Of a stretch of 64,000 nt of DNA, positions 34,720-46,729 are shown piece after piece. Both the position numbers and the translations under genes were made by a program. The stretch is taken from NCBI GenBank assembly GCA_011800805.1, contig MPNW01000334.1, forward strand, positions 68,127-132,126, written 5' to 3'. Position 1 is the stretch's first letter. Every line of letters starts with the position of its first letter. The DNA is from Hirudo medicinalis (Eukaryota > Annelida > Clitellata > Hirudinida > Hirudinidae). The notes under the pieces were generated by a model. That model ran no database searches. It was not told the origin of the DNA and saw only the letters and a list, made by a program, of their open reading frames with translations.

Positions 34720-37320
34720 ATGGATTTAGGTGAAAAGCCTGTCAAATCAGTGAGTACATTTTGCGGAACTTATTAAATGCGTTGGAATACGCATCGTTAC
34801 TTGTCATTTACTAGAGTTTGTTTTTGTTCAAGTGTGCAATAAAAGTACATTTAGCGAACATAATTAACCGAAAGAGTCATGTCACCTTGGTAGTGCCTGA
34901 GTTATGTTCAGGATTGACAATCAAAACAACAGTTACAAAGAAAATTGGAATGAACGAACAGCATGTTAAAGACACAGAATTGTTTGTTTCAGTAAGAGAC
35001 TCTTTTAGAACATTAACAAACTCTGACGAGAATGATGGCTCAAATTTATTTCATGTTTTGGATATGGATTCTCCTGGACAGTTTGTCAATCTCAGGTTTT
35101 GTGAGTTAGTGCCTATGGAATTATTGTCTTAAATGTTAAATAGTAAAGTGTTATTTAATGCAATTTTATTTTTAGGTTCTATCTATATTGGAATGAAACA
35201 TTACCTCCTATGCTTGAAAAGTCTGTCAACATATCTGAGGTTGGTGCTTTGTTATTTTGAAATCCTTGGTGACATTTGATCACTTTTACCACCTTTTAGT
35301 TTCGTAGTCGAGCAAGTATAGAAGAGAAATTGGTTTCTGTAGTAAACACAAAATTGTCCAACAGCCATGTGCTTAGAAATGGCTCTTTGAAGACTGCCAA
35401 TCTCATACGAACAGGAATTTCAGCTCCAGCAAATAACAACCAGCAAAAAACTCATAACCAAACAAGGAATCACTTATTGGAGGGATCAGCAAAGCCAGAA
35501 AAAAAGATTTTAAATAGAGCTAATTCATCTTTGGTTCATTCTCTGAAAAATAACTCAGAAAAAACAGAGTGGAACCCTAACAAAGAGGGAAATGCCTTTG
35601 GAAACAATAACTCCAGTGACATCAAACGTAGACCTTCGTTGTCATCGGTTAAAGCCCAAATAAAATCTTCAAATATTGAAAGTCATTTGGAGGTTCTCAA
35701 GGATGAATTGAAGGTCATCCCAGGGAAAGAGGAGGTCTTGCATTCTCCATGTTCCAGTTATTCATCCTCATCCTTAGAGCTGAAACACAACCTGTCTTCG
35801 TCGATGCCAGTCTTGAACAAGGTCAGAATGAAAGATTTGAATGCTGTTCAGAACAAGAAGAATCTTCTCATGGGAACGAGAGTTAGCAGCAAGACTACCA
35901 TTTCTGATGTCCAGTGTGACTCCACGGTGAGCGAAAAACTATCGACGAGCCGCCGACAACTCCCGCAAGTCACCATCTCCGAAGAAGTTGTCGAGGAGAA
36001 GCGCTACTTGTTGTCCAAGAAACTGGAGAAGCGACTGATAAGAAGAGCAACCATGAACGAATCCAATACGAGCAAAAAATCTGTTCACAAAACGCAGAGC
36101 CTCCTCGGGTGGAAGGAAAAGTTCAAGTCGTACAATGAAGACTCTGATGACAGCAGGTTAATTACTAATGATATAATAATGTTAGTATGGCAGATTTTTA
36201 GTATTTAACCTTATTATATCTTTTGATGAGCTTAAAATGGCTGAAAACTATGCACTTGAGTTGAATAATATAATGTCATTAATATCATCTACTGTTACAG
36301 GTCTCTTGCATCTCAGGAAGTGGCCGAAATATTGGCAGATGCAGGGCCAATGGGTGTGGTGGAGTCAGATTATGAGGAACATGGCAGTACCGGTCGTGAC
36401 GAAGAGGATGAGTCCCTTAGGTCGGAGGATCTCCGTTCAGCCGGAAAGAATGTTTTCTTGTCCTTGTTTGATTCGATGACGAGCGACCAATTAGAGGAAG
36501 AAGCCTCAGACGGGGAGTTGAAGGCTTCTGAAGAATCGAGCGGTTGCTTGAATTTACAGGCTTGTCCAGAAGCTGACACCAGCAGCAAATTTTATCACCT
36601 GAAACCTGAACGCCGTCACGATTTCTGCAAGAATCTACCTCAGAAAGTTGAGTTTCAGAGCACCAAATCAAGCTTTACACTTTATTCTCAAGTTAGGCAT
36701 GATCGCCAATCAGAAAGCATTGGAAGCAGGTTGACCCTGTTCGACTTATTGAAGCCAGGAGTTTTGAAATTGTATCCGGTTTCTGTTGATCTCGTCGAAA
36801 AGCGCACGAATAATGTCAACAAAAGGAAGGTGTTACCCTTCAAAGTTTTCAACGATGTCATCAAATTGAAGTCTCCATCCTGTGATGTCAGAAATGTTAG
36901 AAGCAATAAACTTGAGGAATTAACTAAGACATTCGATGCCTTAAAGATCAGAAGTTTCAATGAGGAAGGACATTCCACTCGACTGAAAAGTAAATTGTTC
37001 ATGGAGTCTGCATACAGGCCTGGTGACCTGCTTATTGAGGTTATTTTATCAGCAGATAAAATTCGGCTGTTTTTTATTAATTTTGTGATCATCATTTTAG
37101 ATTGGATTTAAAGATTATATTTTATTCCTTGATGTGATGGCTTCATAAATTTCATTCAAATAAAATTCGAATAACAATTCAATAATGTCATTTCAAATTC
37201 CAGGTAAATAATGTCAATGTCCTGGGGTTTACAGAGTCTCAGTTTGCAGAATTAGAGAGTTTGGTTCTGTCAAAATGCGATGCCGTTCGCATGGTCGTTG
37301 CCAGGATGGGCGATTCGTGA
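34720..37320 (+). CDS. Disordered protein with C-terminal PDZ-like segment, unnamed
   Basis: Exon chain: 34720-34751 (MDLGEKPVKS, donor tca/gtgagt), 34833 to about 35096, a short exon near 35177-35240 (FYLYWNETLPPMLEKSVN), about 35301-36152, 36301-37039 and 37204-37320. The N-terminal 100 residues (IKVHLANIINRKSHVTLVVP ... FVNLRFYLYW) look like a compact ubiquitin/Ras-association-type fold, though this is a guess from spacing. The middle, about 500 residues, is Ser/Lys/Asn-rich and probably disordered. The end, RPGDLLIEVNNVNVLGFTES, then AELESLVLSK and AVRMVVAR, matches the second half of a PDZ domain. The carboxylate-binding GLGF loop is not recognisable upstream. A scaffold role near membranes or junctions is possible but unproven. 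Confidence 0.7.
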
Positions 37321-40022
37321 TTCTGAAATAACTTCGACCGCAAAACCTCCTTCGACCGATTGTTTATATTCCGTGGATATTTATTCTAAGTTCCCACATA
37401 ACCGATTGCTCGCTTCCCAGTACGGGATTTGATTGCGTGCCTTAGAAACGGGGAGATTGAATTTGTAATTATTTTCATTTTGAGAGATTTTCAATGTTGC
37501 TGTGACGATGTTGACTTGTGATAAGCTCGCATTTCCTTGAAGAAACTTTGCAATGCAATTACTTAACATTCCAATTGAATGATTTTTTTTTATAACTTTG
37601 ATGTAGGTTTTGTTTCCAATGATTTCTTAGATGAGAATGTTTTATTTTCAACTTTTTTATGACTTATGTCATCCTGGGCTTTGAGACCAAAAGTGCTGTT
37701 GTCTCAGTTGGACCAATTTCATGACAGCCTGTTAATGTTTTCATTTTAATATGCCAGGTCATATCATTGCAAATATCACCCTAACCTTACAATCACATTT
37801 GCCCCGATGTTGTTAATTGCCTGTTGATTTTTTCCTATTTTCTTTATTGTTATCACATTAACGATTACTATAGTAGTTATTGTTTTTATTATTTATTAAT
37901 TATCGCTATTGTTAGTCTTAATTCCATGTTCAATACAAACTCTGTTGCTTGAGAAATATGCTTCAATTTGTTTTGGTGCTAATGCTACTTCAGTTCATCA
38001 ATGTGTTGCACATAATTTCAGAAGACCAAAAATATGAGAGGGACACTTTTTTCATTTTATTGAACCTCATCTTAACTGAAATAAAGGTTGTTTCATGGTT
38101 GTTAGTGGCTGTTGATGGATCGAACCGGAGAATTTACATCTTCTGTCGAATGGGGAGCAGGTTATTTTTTTTTAGTGAAGCAAAACGACATACTTCTGCA
38201 AGGTATGTATGCCTCAAGAGAGCGACTAACAAACTGGCCCTGGTAAAAAAATAATGAGTTAGATCGCAGTTTTGTACAATAACGCACAATAAATAAAATC
38301 TTTAAGTTTGTTAAAATAGAGTATAAGCTTGACTGAAATTCTCGTGTGTTTGTTGGGTCTGATTGATCTAATGACGTATTTGAGCCTTATATGTGCCTGA
38401 TCACTTTAATGAGTCAAATGGTCTTGAATTTGTTGATTCTAGCACAGAAATAAATAATACTTGTTTGGAATATTTAGTTTTGCAGTATTATTGTAAGTAA
38501 TTGAAGCCGGAAATTTACAGAATATAAAGTTAATTTACAGAATATTAAGTCAATTTACAGAATATTAAGTCAATTTATAGAATAGCAAGCCAATTTGTAG
38601 AATATTAACTAATTCACAGAATATTAAGTCAATTCACATAATATTGAGTCAGAACCTCTCGGTCTCATCTGAAGGGACCGAAATGTCTGTTAAGAAGGAA
38701 GGATTTGGAAACATTTGAAGGAGCTTGTAAATCTTAGTTTCATCATGGACCCGCCTACAGCGCCGCTCTGCCGTCTTAAGCATGTTTTATCTCCGGCGGC
38801 CACTTGATTTCAGCCTTCGATGAGCGCATTTTGTTTAAGAGGGCATGAAGTTTTCATGTGTCAGGTTATCTAATTTATGACATTTCTCTGGCAGGGAGCA
38901 GTTTAAATTCTCCAAGACAAACAACTCCGATCGGCTCTAAAAACCCATCGAAACGAAGCCTTCCCGCCTCAGTGGAGCACCTATTAAAATGTACAAATGC
39001 TCACAAAACAATTATAAACGCCACGACCGACGTGTACAATTCTAATCCTGAGGAATTTACCCATTATCCGTAAAGATAAGAGGATTGCCTAAATAAAAGC
39101 TTAAACTGGTGACGATAAAGCAGAGGCTTACGGTACAACAGTTGTAATAGACGGGATTATTGGATTCTCTGGCTTCAAGATGCAAGGGAGCAAATCATTT
39201 CAGGATAAAGCTATAAAAGAGAGAGAAAGAGGGACATTAAACAAAATTATTGCCAAGCATGGCTCGATATTTCAGATGCCATTTGCCACGTGCGAACAAG
39301 ATCTCAACGGAACTCCGTTATTACCAGCGTTTCATTCTACCTGGTTTCGCATTTCATAATCAGAAATTCAAAAACACAAACAGGGGATTATTCACAGCAT
39401 TCTATTCGCATTAAATGCAACAAGCCCGTGAATCGTAAACACTGGATGTTCTTAAATACGATATGTCCAATTAAAAAGAAAATCCTTAAATACATTCGTC
39501 TTTAAATTTTAAAAGCGCCTTATTTAATGAAAATTATAACTTATCCGATAATTTGATGATTAGCTGAATCTCACAAATCAAATTTGCATAACATTTAATG
39601 ATGATGTTGATGATAATGCAATTCATCGTTGCGTTTGAGAAAATGGATTTCCTGTGAAAATGTAATCACGAAATTAAATTTATGAATTCAGACGATTATT
39701 GAGTGAAACATTCAGTAATCTAATCGATGCGTATCAAATGAGTTACGGGGGCGAAACAAGGAAATTTGATGCTTGAAAATTGTCATCGGAGATCCAAGAG
39801 AGAAAGCGCCAATTCTTTTTGTTTGGAAAAAATAATTCAGAAGTTAGCATTACGAAACAAAGCATCGCAAACCAGCAGTCATGTTTCAAGCGGATTTCAC
39901 AACGCTTTGGGAAATGAATTTTAGCAGGAAAACGAAGGAACTGTACAATCTTTAAACTTTAAACTTTGAGTAGGGTAAAATTTACAAATTGCTGAGTTAG
40001 TGCTTCCAATCTCGAAGGAAAA
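37321..40022. other. Intergenic, with a tandem repeat
   Basis: No supported exon. Open frames at 37949-38254, 38858-39073 and 39290-39505 have no domain and no splice context. The one clear structure is the roughly 20-base tandem repeat near 38510-38652. Confidence 0.55.
38510..38652. repeat. About 20-bp tandem repeat, six to seven imperfect copies
   Basis: Units of the form caatttacagaatattaagt follow one another with small changes (ttatagaatagcaagc, ttgtagaatattaact, tcacagaatattaagt). AT-rich, non-coding. Confidence 0.85.
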
Positions 40023-40964
40023 TCACTTCACCGAGAGGGCAGAGCACGTGCAATGCCGGATCACCTGGATGTGCTTCCTCATGAACCTCTGTGGAAGACC
40101 CGGACAATACAACGTGACAGCCACTGATTCTACCTTCTTTGGTCTGCAAAAGGAGCACGACTTGAATGCAGTCTTATCCAAAGAGGCTTCAACAGCAACT
40201 CCTTTCATTCCTCCTTTCGGTATGTAGAAAGAGTTGCACTGTCCATAGCAGAACTTGTTGGTGATCATCTTTGGACGACACCCAGGCTCTCTGACCCGCT
40301 GGGGAAGAGGTTCGGATTTACACATTTCTTTCTTTAAGTTCGCCATTTTCGTCACTACCAATACGGATTGCCTGTTTTCCAGGCCTCTGATATCCAAGTC
40401 ATTTTTGTTGCCGGATTTTTTATCCTTTACGAATCCCAGGCCTGTTAGACTACTTTCCGGTCTTTTCTTCGGGTGACCTGCATCTTTAGGCACCTGGATT
40501 GGCTGGATTCTGTATTCGTTTATCTGCTGGCGGTGTCTCTTCTTGTGGCCCCCACTTTTGGACAGACGTCGATGGGCGTTGATTCTGTGTTGGCGAAAAT
40601 AATCACCTTCTGCAGCCATGTCAATGGCCAGGGAGCGTGTTCTTGGCAATTTGTTAAGACCTTGTCTGTGCTGTTTCATCTGCTGTGGTGGCGAGAGTCT
40701 ACTACCCGTTCCTGATGTCGATTGATTCTTCAGACTCGATGAGTTGTTTGATGAGATGTTAGCAGGGAGGCGTTTTACAGTTATGTCGATCATTTCAGGT
40801 TGTTGATAACGATGGTGAGTAGACAAGAAATGGCGGTAAGTTACTTGTTCCATCGGAGTGATTGATCTTCTCTCGGAATGACCATCAGCTGAGGAGTTCA
40901 GGGGAGGACTGGATGCTATCAGTTGAATCGTAAGTGCCAAGAGTAAGAAAGCCAATTTCATCAT
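40023..40964 (-). CDS. GREM1: Gremlin, DAN-family BMP antagonist
   Basis: A single 313-residue open frame without introns. MMKLAFLLLALTIQLIAS is a signal peptide. A long basic, poorly conserved pro-like region follows, then the C-terminal cystine knot of about 100 residues: CKSEPLPQRVREPGC, KMITNKFCYGQCNSFYIP, FKSCSFCRPKKVESVAVTLY and HIQVIRHCTC. The block FCYGQCNSFYIP and SFCRPKK are diagnostic of gremlin rather than DAN, Cerberus or sclerostin. Gremlin is secreted and binds BMP ligands, blocking their receptors. The protein is longer than vertebrate gremlin-1 (184 residues) because of the N-terminal region. Two Met codons open the frame and either could start translation. Confidence 0.95.
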   Translation of the reverse strand: MMKLAFLLLALTIQLIASSPPLNSSADGHSERRSITPMEQVTYRHFLSTHHRYQQPEMIDITVKRLPANISSNNSSSLKNQSTSGTGSRLSPPQQMKQHRQGLNKLPRTRSLAIDMAAEGDYFRQHRINAHRRLSKSGGHKKRHRQQINEYRIQPIQVPKDAGHPKKRPESSLTGLGFVKDKKSGNKNDLDIRGLENRQSVLVVTKMANLKKEMCKSEPLPQRVREPGCRPKMITNKFCYGQCNSFYIPKGGMKGVAVEASLDKTAFKSCSFCRPKKVESVAVTLYCPGLPQRFMRKHIQVIRHCTCSALSVK

Positions 40965-43244
40965 TCTTGAAGATGTTTGTTCGATGAATAAACAAAATTA
41001 TTTCTAAGAAACTTCTTTAGATTGGCAATCTTTTCACATTTCAAAAATTACTTTTCTATAACTAATCGAATATAAATCAAAAGTGAAGAAATACGTTCAA
41101 TCTACTCATCGATCGATCCACTGAAATTCAAACGAATGTTCCTGGAACCACCAATCTGATAAATGAGAGTACAAATCCAATAGATGAAAAATTACAAATT
41201 GTTAGAAAATTTGAACCCTCTCGAGCGCCGAGATCGACAACAGATGGATCCTCACGGAGCGCTTTTATTAGCGTGGAGCTTCCTTTCCAGCGAAATCCTC
41301 GCACGCTCGATGTGGCATGCAAGTCATTTGTCAAAAATAAATCATCTTTTTCAATAATCAACATCGCTCGTTGTTTGAGGACCCTCTCTTTTTTTTCGGC
41401 ATCTCCAACAGGAAGCCATTCAATCAAACTCTGAAAACACGTGCGAGGAGTGACGGCGGAGGTGGCATTGTTATTAACATCTCGTCAGATTACCGGCGCC
41501 TATAATGACTATCTGGAGAAATTTGAGGGCAATAAATTTCCGGGAGGATGAATGACTACAGTGGCTCCGCCGGTCTCCCGGGGTGTGGCTGTGGGAGACG
41601 GCTGTCCGTGTTTAAGGGACCTCAGGTCTTAGAATTCCAAGTGATATCCTTTTATTCAACCAAACCAAAACAAATTCAATGATCTGAATATTGATCACCT
41701 GCAACATTGCTCCAACATGGAAGAAACATATGAGCGTTTTAAGTTGGGAATGGTGAAGTTGGGAATGGTGAAGTTTGTAACGCCATAAAGGACATCGTAA
41801 AGACATGTGCGCGAAAGGGTTTCTCATTCACACTTACACGCCTTTTTATGCATGCCGACAGCGAGCATTTCTCGCCTTCCACAGACACAATGGAAAGTTG
41901 CCGACAGATTGCTGCCAAAGCACCCGTCCTCAATTATCTCCCAATTTCTCCGATTACGCACTTTCTTTTTAACTGTTCCGTTTTATATCCACGTCGGGAA
42001 GAATTTCTTGTTTCGCTCGAAGAAGATATTTTCAACAACGCTTCGTGCTCTTGATATCCATGCTCCACTAAGAGAACTTATCCATAAATTGAAACTTTCC
42101 GATGATTGTGTGGCTGTAAATGTGAGAAGGTGATTGCATCTGATATCCAAACTGGAAAATAACAATCTCGACGACAACACAAACAACAATCGATTGTTTT
42201 GAGTTCAATAAGAATTTGAAACGACGCCACGGTGTCTGCACAGGAAGCAGCTGACGTGAAGAGGTGATGGGAGGGTTTGAGCGAATCAACTAGTTATTCT
42301 AATTTACATTTCTTTCTATTCAATAAGTGTTCTCTGCTTAATAATTATCAAGATAATTAGCAACTATTAAAATTGATGGACTGTTAAGCATCGTCTGGTG
42401 ATTGACTTTAATTTATTTATTTTCGTTGAAAATATGAAAATATGAATGCGCGTCAACTTTTAGTTTATTATTGCAGGATGAGCAGATGAATGCTAGTTTA
42501 TTTACTTTTAACCACTGTTGCATGTTCGTACTAACTGACCAAACATTAGGAGCCTCTACTCAAATAATCGAATAATTGTTCTAACAAATCAAAGATTCAA
42601 ATTTAGCTTACTAGAACTGAAGATCTAGAACTGATAGAGTCAAATTTCATGTGGATACCTTATTTTAATTCGACATATTTAGATGTTGGACCTTTAATAA
42701 GTATTTAAATCTAATATTTAAAAGTTTACCTTTGTTGTTATGTAATTATATTATTCGTCAGGCGCACTTAGGCACTTGGATAGGAATGTTTTTAACAATT
42801 ATTCAGATAAATTACAACCAACACGTAATATTTTGTTGTGTTACTTTGGTTATTGAAGAATGTGTGAAAATGACTTGTGTGGAGTCGCAGTCATCGGCGT
42901 TAAAGACATTTCAGTGCATTGTCTGATGCGGAGGAAGAAAATCGTGCTTAGAATCCCATTGAAGGCTCAAATAATCAGCTTACATTTGCATCCCGCAGCT
43001 TTAATGATGGCGCCGGCAAGTCTGAGCTGAACAATTCTTAACGCGCGATTAGGGATGACAGCCGCGCAGTGTTTTTTCTTTGTAATCGATTTATCAACGC
43101 AAGATAAAAAAAATGTTATTCTTATTAGCATCTCGTTAATGTTGATGAATATATATTTGACAAGATATGTTGTTACAAGACATTCTGACAAGATATATTA
43201 CTTGTTATCGTAACAGCTTATCCTTGCTTATTGATTCCTTTTTG
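40965..43244. other. Gremlin upstream region / intergenic
   Basis: Likely holds the gremlin promoter. GC- and CpG-rich patches lie at about 41215-41310 and 41440-41620. A direct duplication gttgggaatggtgaa occurs at 41744-41773. No exon recognised. Confidence 0.5.
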
Positions 43245-43490
43245 TCATCCAGATTGGAATGTTACATGAACTTTATTAATAGCTTTAAATGCATTCTTTA
43301 AATCATCAGGATTTATTGCGAAGTCTGTAAAGAGGTACGATTTCGAAATATCTAGATGTAGAGGCGCCAATGCCATCTTTGCATTGGAGAGTTCATTAAC
43401 GCCAACTTCGATTGTGAACAGAATGTACTTACCCAACAATTTCGCAAATACTTTTTTTTTATTTCCAACATAAATTAAATAACTTACCAT
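43245..43490 (-). CDS. Small hypothetical protein, divergent from the dynein light chain
   Basis: An 81-codon frame with balanced composition (KMALAPLHLDISKSYLFTDF, NPDDLKNAFKAINKVHVTF) that looks more protein-like than nearby shadows. The ATG is directly followed by a good donor (gtaagt), and another gtaagt lies at about 43425-43431, so the true exon may be shorter and part of a spliced gene. It is head to head with the Tctex gene, 172 bases away. Family not recognised. Confidence 0.3.
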   Translation of the reverse strand: MVSYLIYVGNKKKVFAKLLGKYILFTIEVGVNELSNAKMALAPLHLDISKSYLFTDFAINPDDLKNAFKAINKVHVTFQSG

Positions 43491-43662
43491 TGGTTAAACA
43501 AAATATAATTGTTTGTGCTAATAACTAATCACCCGCTTAATTTTCTTTGGCGACGTTTTTGCCTCGGCTGTGTTTTGAATTCAAAATTTTTGGGAGCTTA
43601 GATTCATTAGATATTCTGATGAATAAGTTCATCTGCTGATAGTCCCAACATGATAACAAATC

Positions 43663-44171
43663 ATGAATAATATGGACAAAGCTACCAGGGAGAGATTTTC
43701 TATCTTGATAAAAAATGCATCGCCGTTACCAGGTCAGGATAAAAGACGGCTTTACGGCAACAATTACAGATTAGAACCGACCAAAAAATTCACTCTCCTG
43801 CCTGTCGAAAAAATAATAAAAGAGCTGTTACACCAAACTTTGCAGAACGAACCTTACAACGCTTCCAACTGTCAGAGACATTGCATAAATCTTTCGGCAG
43901 AACTCAGAACTAGAGTAGGCATTCATATTTGGAAATAGCTCTGTTCTTGTTAAATGCTGATGACTTAAGCTTCTATTTGCAGGTTAAAATGTTGAACTTT
44001 TCGAGGTACAAGTTCGTCTGTATAGTAAGTATCTCAGAAAGTAGATGCAGTGAATTACTGATGAGTTCAAGGTGCTTGTGGGATTTGAAATTTGACAACT
44101 ATGCCTGGTACAAATTTGAGAACAGGGAGCTTATTGCCGTTGGAATTGTTTACGGATGTTATTTCGAATAA
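43663..44171 (+). CDS. DYNLT2B: Tctex-type dynein light chain (TCTEX1D2/DYNLT2B-like)
   Basis: Exons 43663-43914 and 43983-44171 join in phase to 146 residues, the usual length of the TCTEX1D2 subfamily. The first exon gives YRLEPTKKFTLLPVEKIIKE and HCINLSAELRTR. The second gives VKMLNFSRYKFVCIVSISES, then SRCLWDLKFDNYAWYKFENR and the typical end AVGIVYGCYFE. The Tctex1 fold dimerises and binds dynein intermediate chains; this subfamily is part of the dynein-2 motor of retrograde intraflagellar transport in cilia. The assignment to DYNLT2B rather than another Tctex paralogue rests on the length and the SRCLWD...VYG end. Confidence 0.9.
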
Positions 44172-44311
44172 CCTCATGAATTACAGGTTGTAGTGTTTGT
44201 TAAAATGCATTGGTTGTTTAAAAAAATATTCAAATGTTCGTCATACGTTTTGAAACAAATTTCTTCATAGTAGTGCTAATATAGATAGTTCACGTAATGC
44301 TGAATATGAGT

Positions 44312-44524
44312 TTGATTAATAAGTCTTCTCAAAACATTAAGCTTTGAAACATCTTTGTGGGAAAGCGCTGAAGCGGTTGAGTTTCTAGTAAGGTGGCTAA
44401 CTAGTTTTAGCCTAAAAAATACTCTGTGTCAACAAATGTTCTGATCAGAGATCTAATTTATAAAATGATCATTTCCAAACAATCAAAAGGATGTTGACAT
44501 ATGTTTAACCAAAGTAACTTTTTA
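44312..44524 (+). repeat. Dispersed repeat, copy 1
   Basis: Shares about 200 bases with 46730-46942 in the same orientation, including the exact core gctgaagcggttgagtttct followed by agtaag, and caatcaaaaggatgt. Copies differ by scattered substitutions and small indels. In one frame, copy 2 reads AEAVEFLVRG without an early stop, so this could derive from a coding segment of a larger mobile element. No inverted ends were seen. Confidence 0.85.
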
Positions 44525-44762
44525 AGTTAAGTAAAGAATAAAAAAGTTTTAAGCTAAGTAGAAATTTTCGGGAGGGATAAATGCTGGATTCGTACACTTG
44601 CAATCGAATTACTAATAGATTCGTAATTACTTAAACCCAGGTCTCCTCACCTAGGTCCGTGCAGGTTATTTCAAGGTGTTGCATTCCTGCTTGAGATGGA
44701 ATGGGCAACAATAGGTTCGCGTTCGCAACCCAGCAACAACCGTCGGCCAAATAAAAATTAAC

Positions 44763-44888
44763 CAGAGGCGTAGCTAGGGGAGTACCCCTGGGCGAAACTG
44801 TTAATTTGTCGCCCCGTTAATATAATTAATTTGGTATCCAATTTTGACAATTTGGAGCCCAAGGCAGTCGCCCCTAACTTCGCCACTG
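44763..44888. mobile_element. Short TIR mini-element, copy B
   Basis: A 126-base element bounded by cagaggcgtagctagggg (44763-44780) and cccctaacttcgccactg (44871-44888), inverted repeats matching at 15 of 18 positions. Inside are cccctgggcgaaactg and gtcgccccg, shared with the element at 33189. No coding capacity, so it is a non-autonomous DNA transposon (MITE). Superfamily not determined. Confidence 0.65.
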
Positions 44889-45703
44889 AAACTATCAATA
44901 TCCTCATCAGAACTGTTCAAAATTTAACCAGAAATATATGTATCATCACCAAATGTATAGTTGTAAAAATTTATCTAGAAACATTGCACAATTTAAGGTA
45001 TAGATTTCATTGCTTTAGTATATAAACCTCTTTATATTTTTAAAATCTCTTTATCTTTAAAAGTTAAATTTGAATCGCGTTTTGATTTTTTTGTTAGAGT
45101 TACCACCCTTGTGACAACGAAAACACTTTAGTTATGCGAATTTTATTTTCATTGTTAATGTCCTCGTTGATTCTAAAAATTATGCTAAGGTTGAACAGAA
45201 TTCTAGTCATCTCCCTTTTCATGGCTGTCATTATCATAAAAGCGATTCCTCAATGAGGAATCCTCATTTGACCTCAGATAGAAGTCATCGCCATACATGC
45301 TAGGAATATCTAGCAAAAGTTGGCTCACCTGACTATGTGTGGTAATATGGCACAAAAGGACATTTTAAAAGTGAAAGATTGTAGGTACAAAATTATTTAA
45401 ATTGGTCTGTTACTTTTTTTTCCGAGTCAGTTTTTGGAATATAAGTAAATAACAAAATCTAGAAGACTGGATTTATTTAGGTTCTTGATTTTTATCGTAG
45501 TCATTCGTTATTTCAACCAATCGACAACTTCGGCATACTCATCATAACTCATCATTGAACGTTTAATTCTTCAAATGTGTGATATATAATTACTCTGAGG
45601 CCTTCCTCTATTAGGAGTCTATACACAATATACTTGTGACCATAATATAAAATTTTTCTTTCTGGATAATTCCATAAATAAAGTTGATAATTAATGTCAA
45701 TTT

Positions 45704-46318
45704 TCATTTAATACTATCTCAACAAAACCGCACCGATGTGGGCTAAGCATTTCTAAAATATCTTGCAGACGAGGATCGTTCTGATAACAGTTCAAATGTT
45801 CCATAGAAAGAATTTTTTTTGCCCCACCTCCGAGCCTATGTGTCGTATAAATTACATTGCGCGAATACTTGCGACAAAGTGGACATCCACGAATCATGTT
45901 GTTGCAGGGGTTCGGCTTGCAACCAAGATAATATAAAATTCAAATGATGATAAATTTAAACCAATTACCATTTATAATATTGTTAGTGTTGACCAATTGG
46001 ACTCAAAATAGCTTTTCGAAAATTAAGAATAGTGGTGGTCTATACTTTTTTTTAGTTTTCCCAGGTCTTCATGTAGCACAATAGATGTGATTGCATGCTC
46101 TCCATTGTGCAAATTTTTTGTCGTCCGAATCTTCTAAACATATCGGACATTGTTGCAATTTTTCACCTTCTGAATCTGTTATGCATGTTGTATGTAGCAT
46201 TGCCTGGCAGTATAGATTGTCGCACTTGGTATGAAAACTTTTGGATAGAATCTGAGGCCTGTTACTTTGAGGTTTTCCGTCTATTAAGTTTCCATTTTCC
46301 GGTCTCTCGCCAAAAGTT
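45704..46318 (-). pseudogene. Broken RING-finger sequence
   Basis: On the - strand, 46318 down to 46072 reads with no stop through HTKCDNLYCQAML and EKLQQCPICLEDSDDKKFAQ to ACNHIYCAT, then TGA at 46071-46069 where the next zinc-binding Cys is expected. In the adjacent frame KTW follows, the usual Trp position, then a stop. A second block at about 45925-45704 gives NPCNNMIRGCPLCRKYSRNV, the last Cys pair of a C3HC4 RING, and runs to a normal stop. So first and last ligand groups survive but the centre is broken by a loss of one or a few bases. RING proteins are usually E3 ubiquitin ligases. Pseudogene, or a gene damaged by consensus error plus an unseen intron. Confidence 0.6.
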
Positions 46319-46729
46319 AAAGTTTAAAGGCTTTTTGGTTTCATTTTCTTCACATGAAGAACTTCTTTGTCTTCTACTGTGTGGTCATGTCATCCTTGAA
46401 ACCATTTTTCATAATTAGAGTCTTAAGAATTAATATTGACAAAAGGGCAATTGAACTGGTATGATTCGACTTGTTATGGACACCTTATTGCAAGTTTTAC
46501 GCAGCGATTTCATTTGGTAGTTCTAAATTCTATAGCAATTCCGGATGGTTGGTTAATTACTTTCTATCCTAAATTAGTCTTAAAATTATGAATAATAAGA
46601 GCAAAAATATAATTAATCGTGGGACCATATCTTGCAATCTTGGATTTTAATTTATAAATCAAGGATAATTTCAAAGTTTTGATTCTTGTTCAAATAACGC
46701 AGAGGTTTTAAAGCTTTAAATAGTAATTG

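Noticed and set aside
37949..38254. 101-residue frame with a hydrophobic start resembling a signal peptide
   Set aside because: No conserved motif, no splice context and no stable composition; AT-rich spacer gives such frames by chance.
46069..46071. TGA as a selenocysteine codon in the RING finger
   Set aside because: A frame change also follows, no SECIS-like hairpin was noticed, and Sec in a RING zinc site is not known.
46095..46418. 107-residue + strand open frame, membrane-like
   Set aside because: It is the antisense of the RING-finger sequence on the - strand, whose Cys/His pattern is specific.
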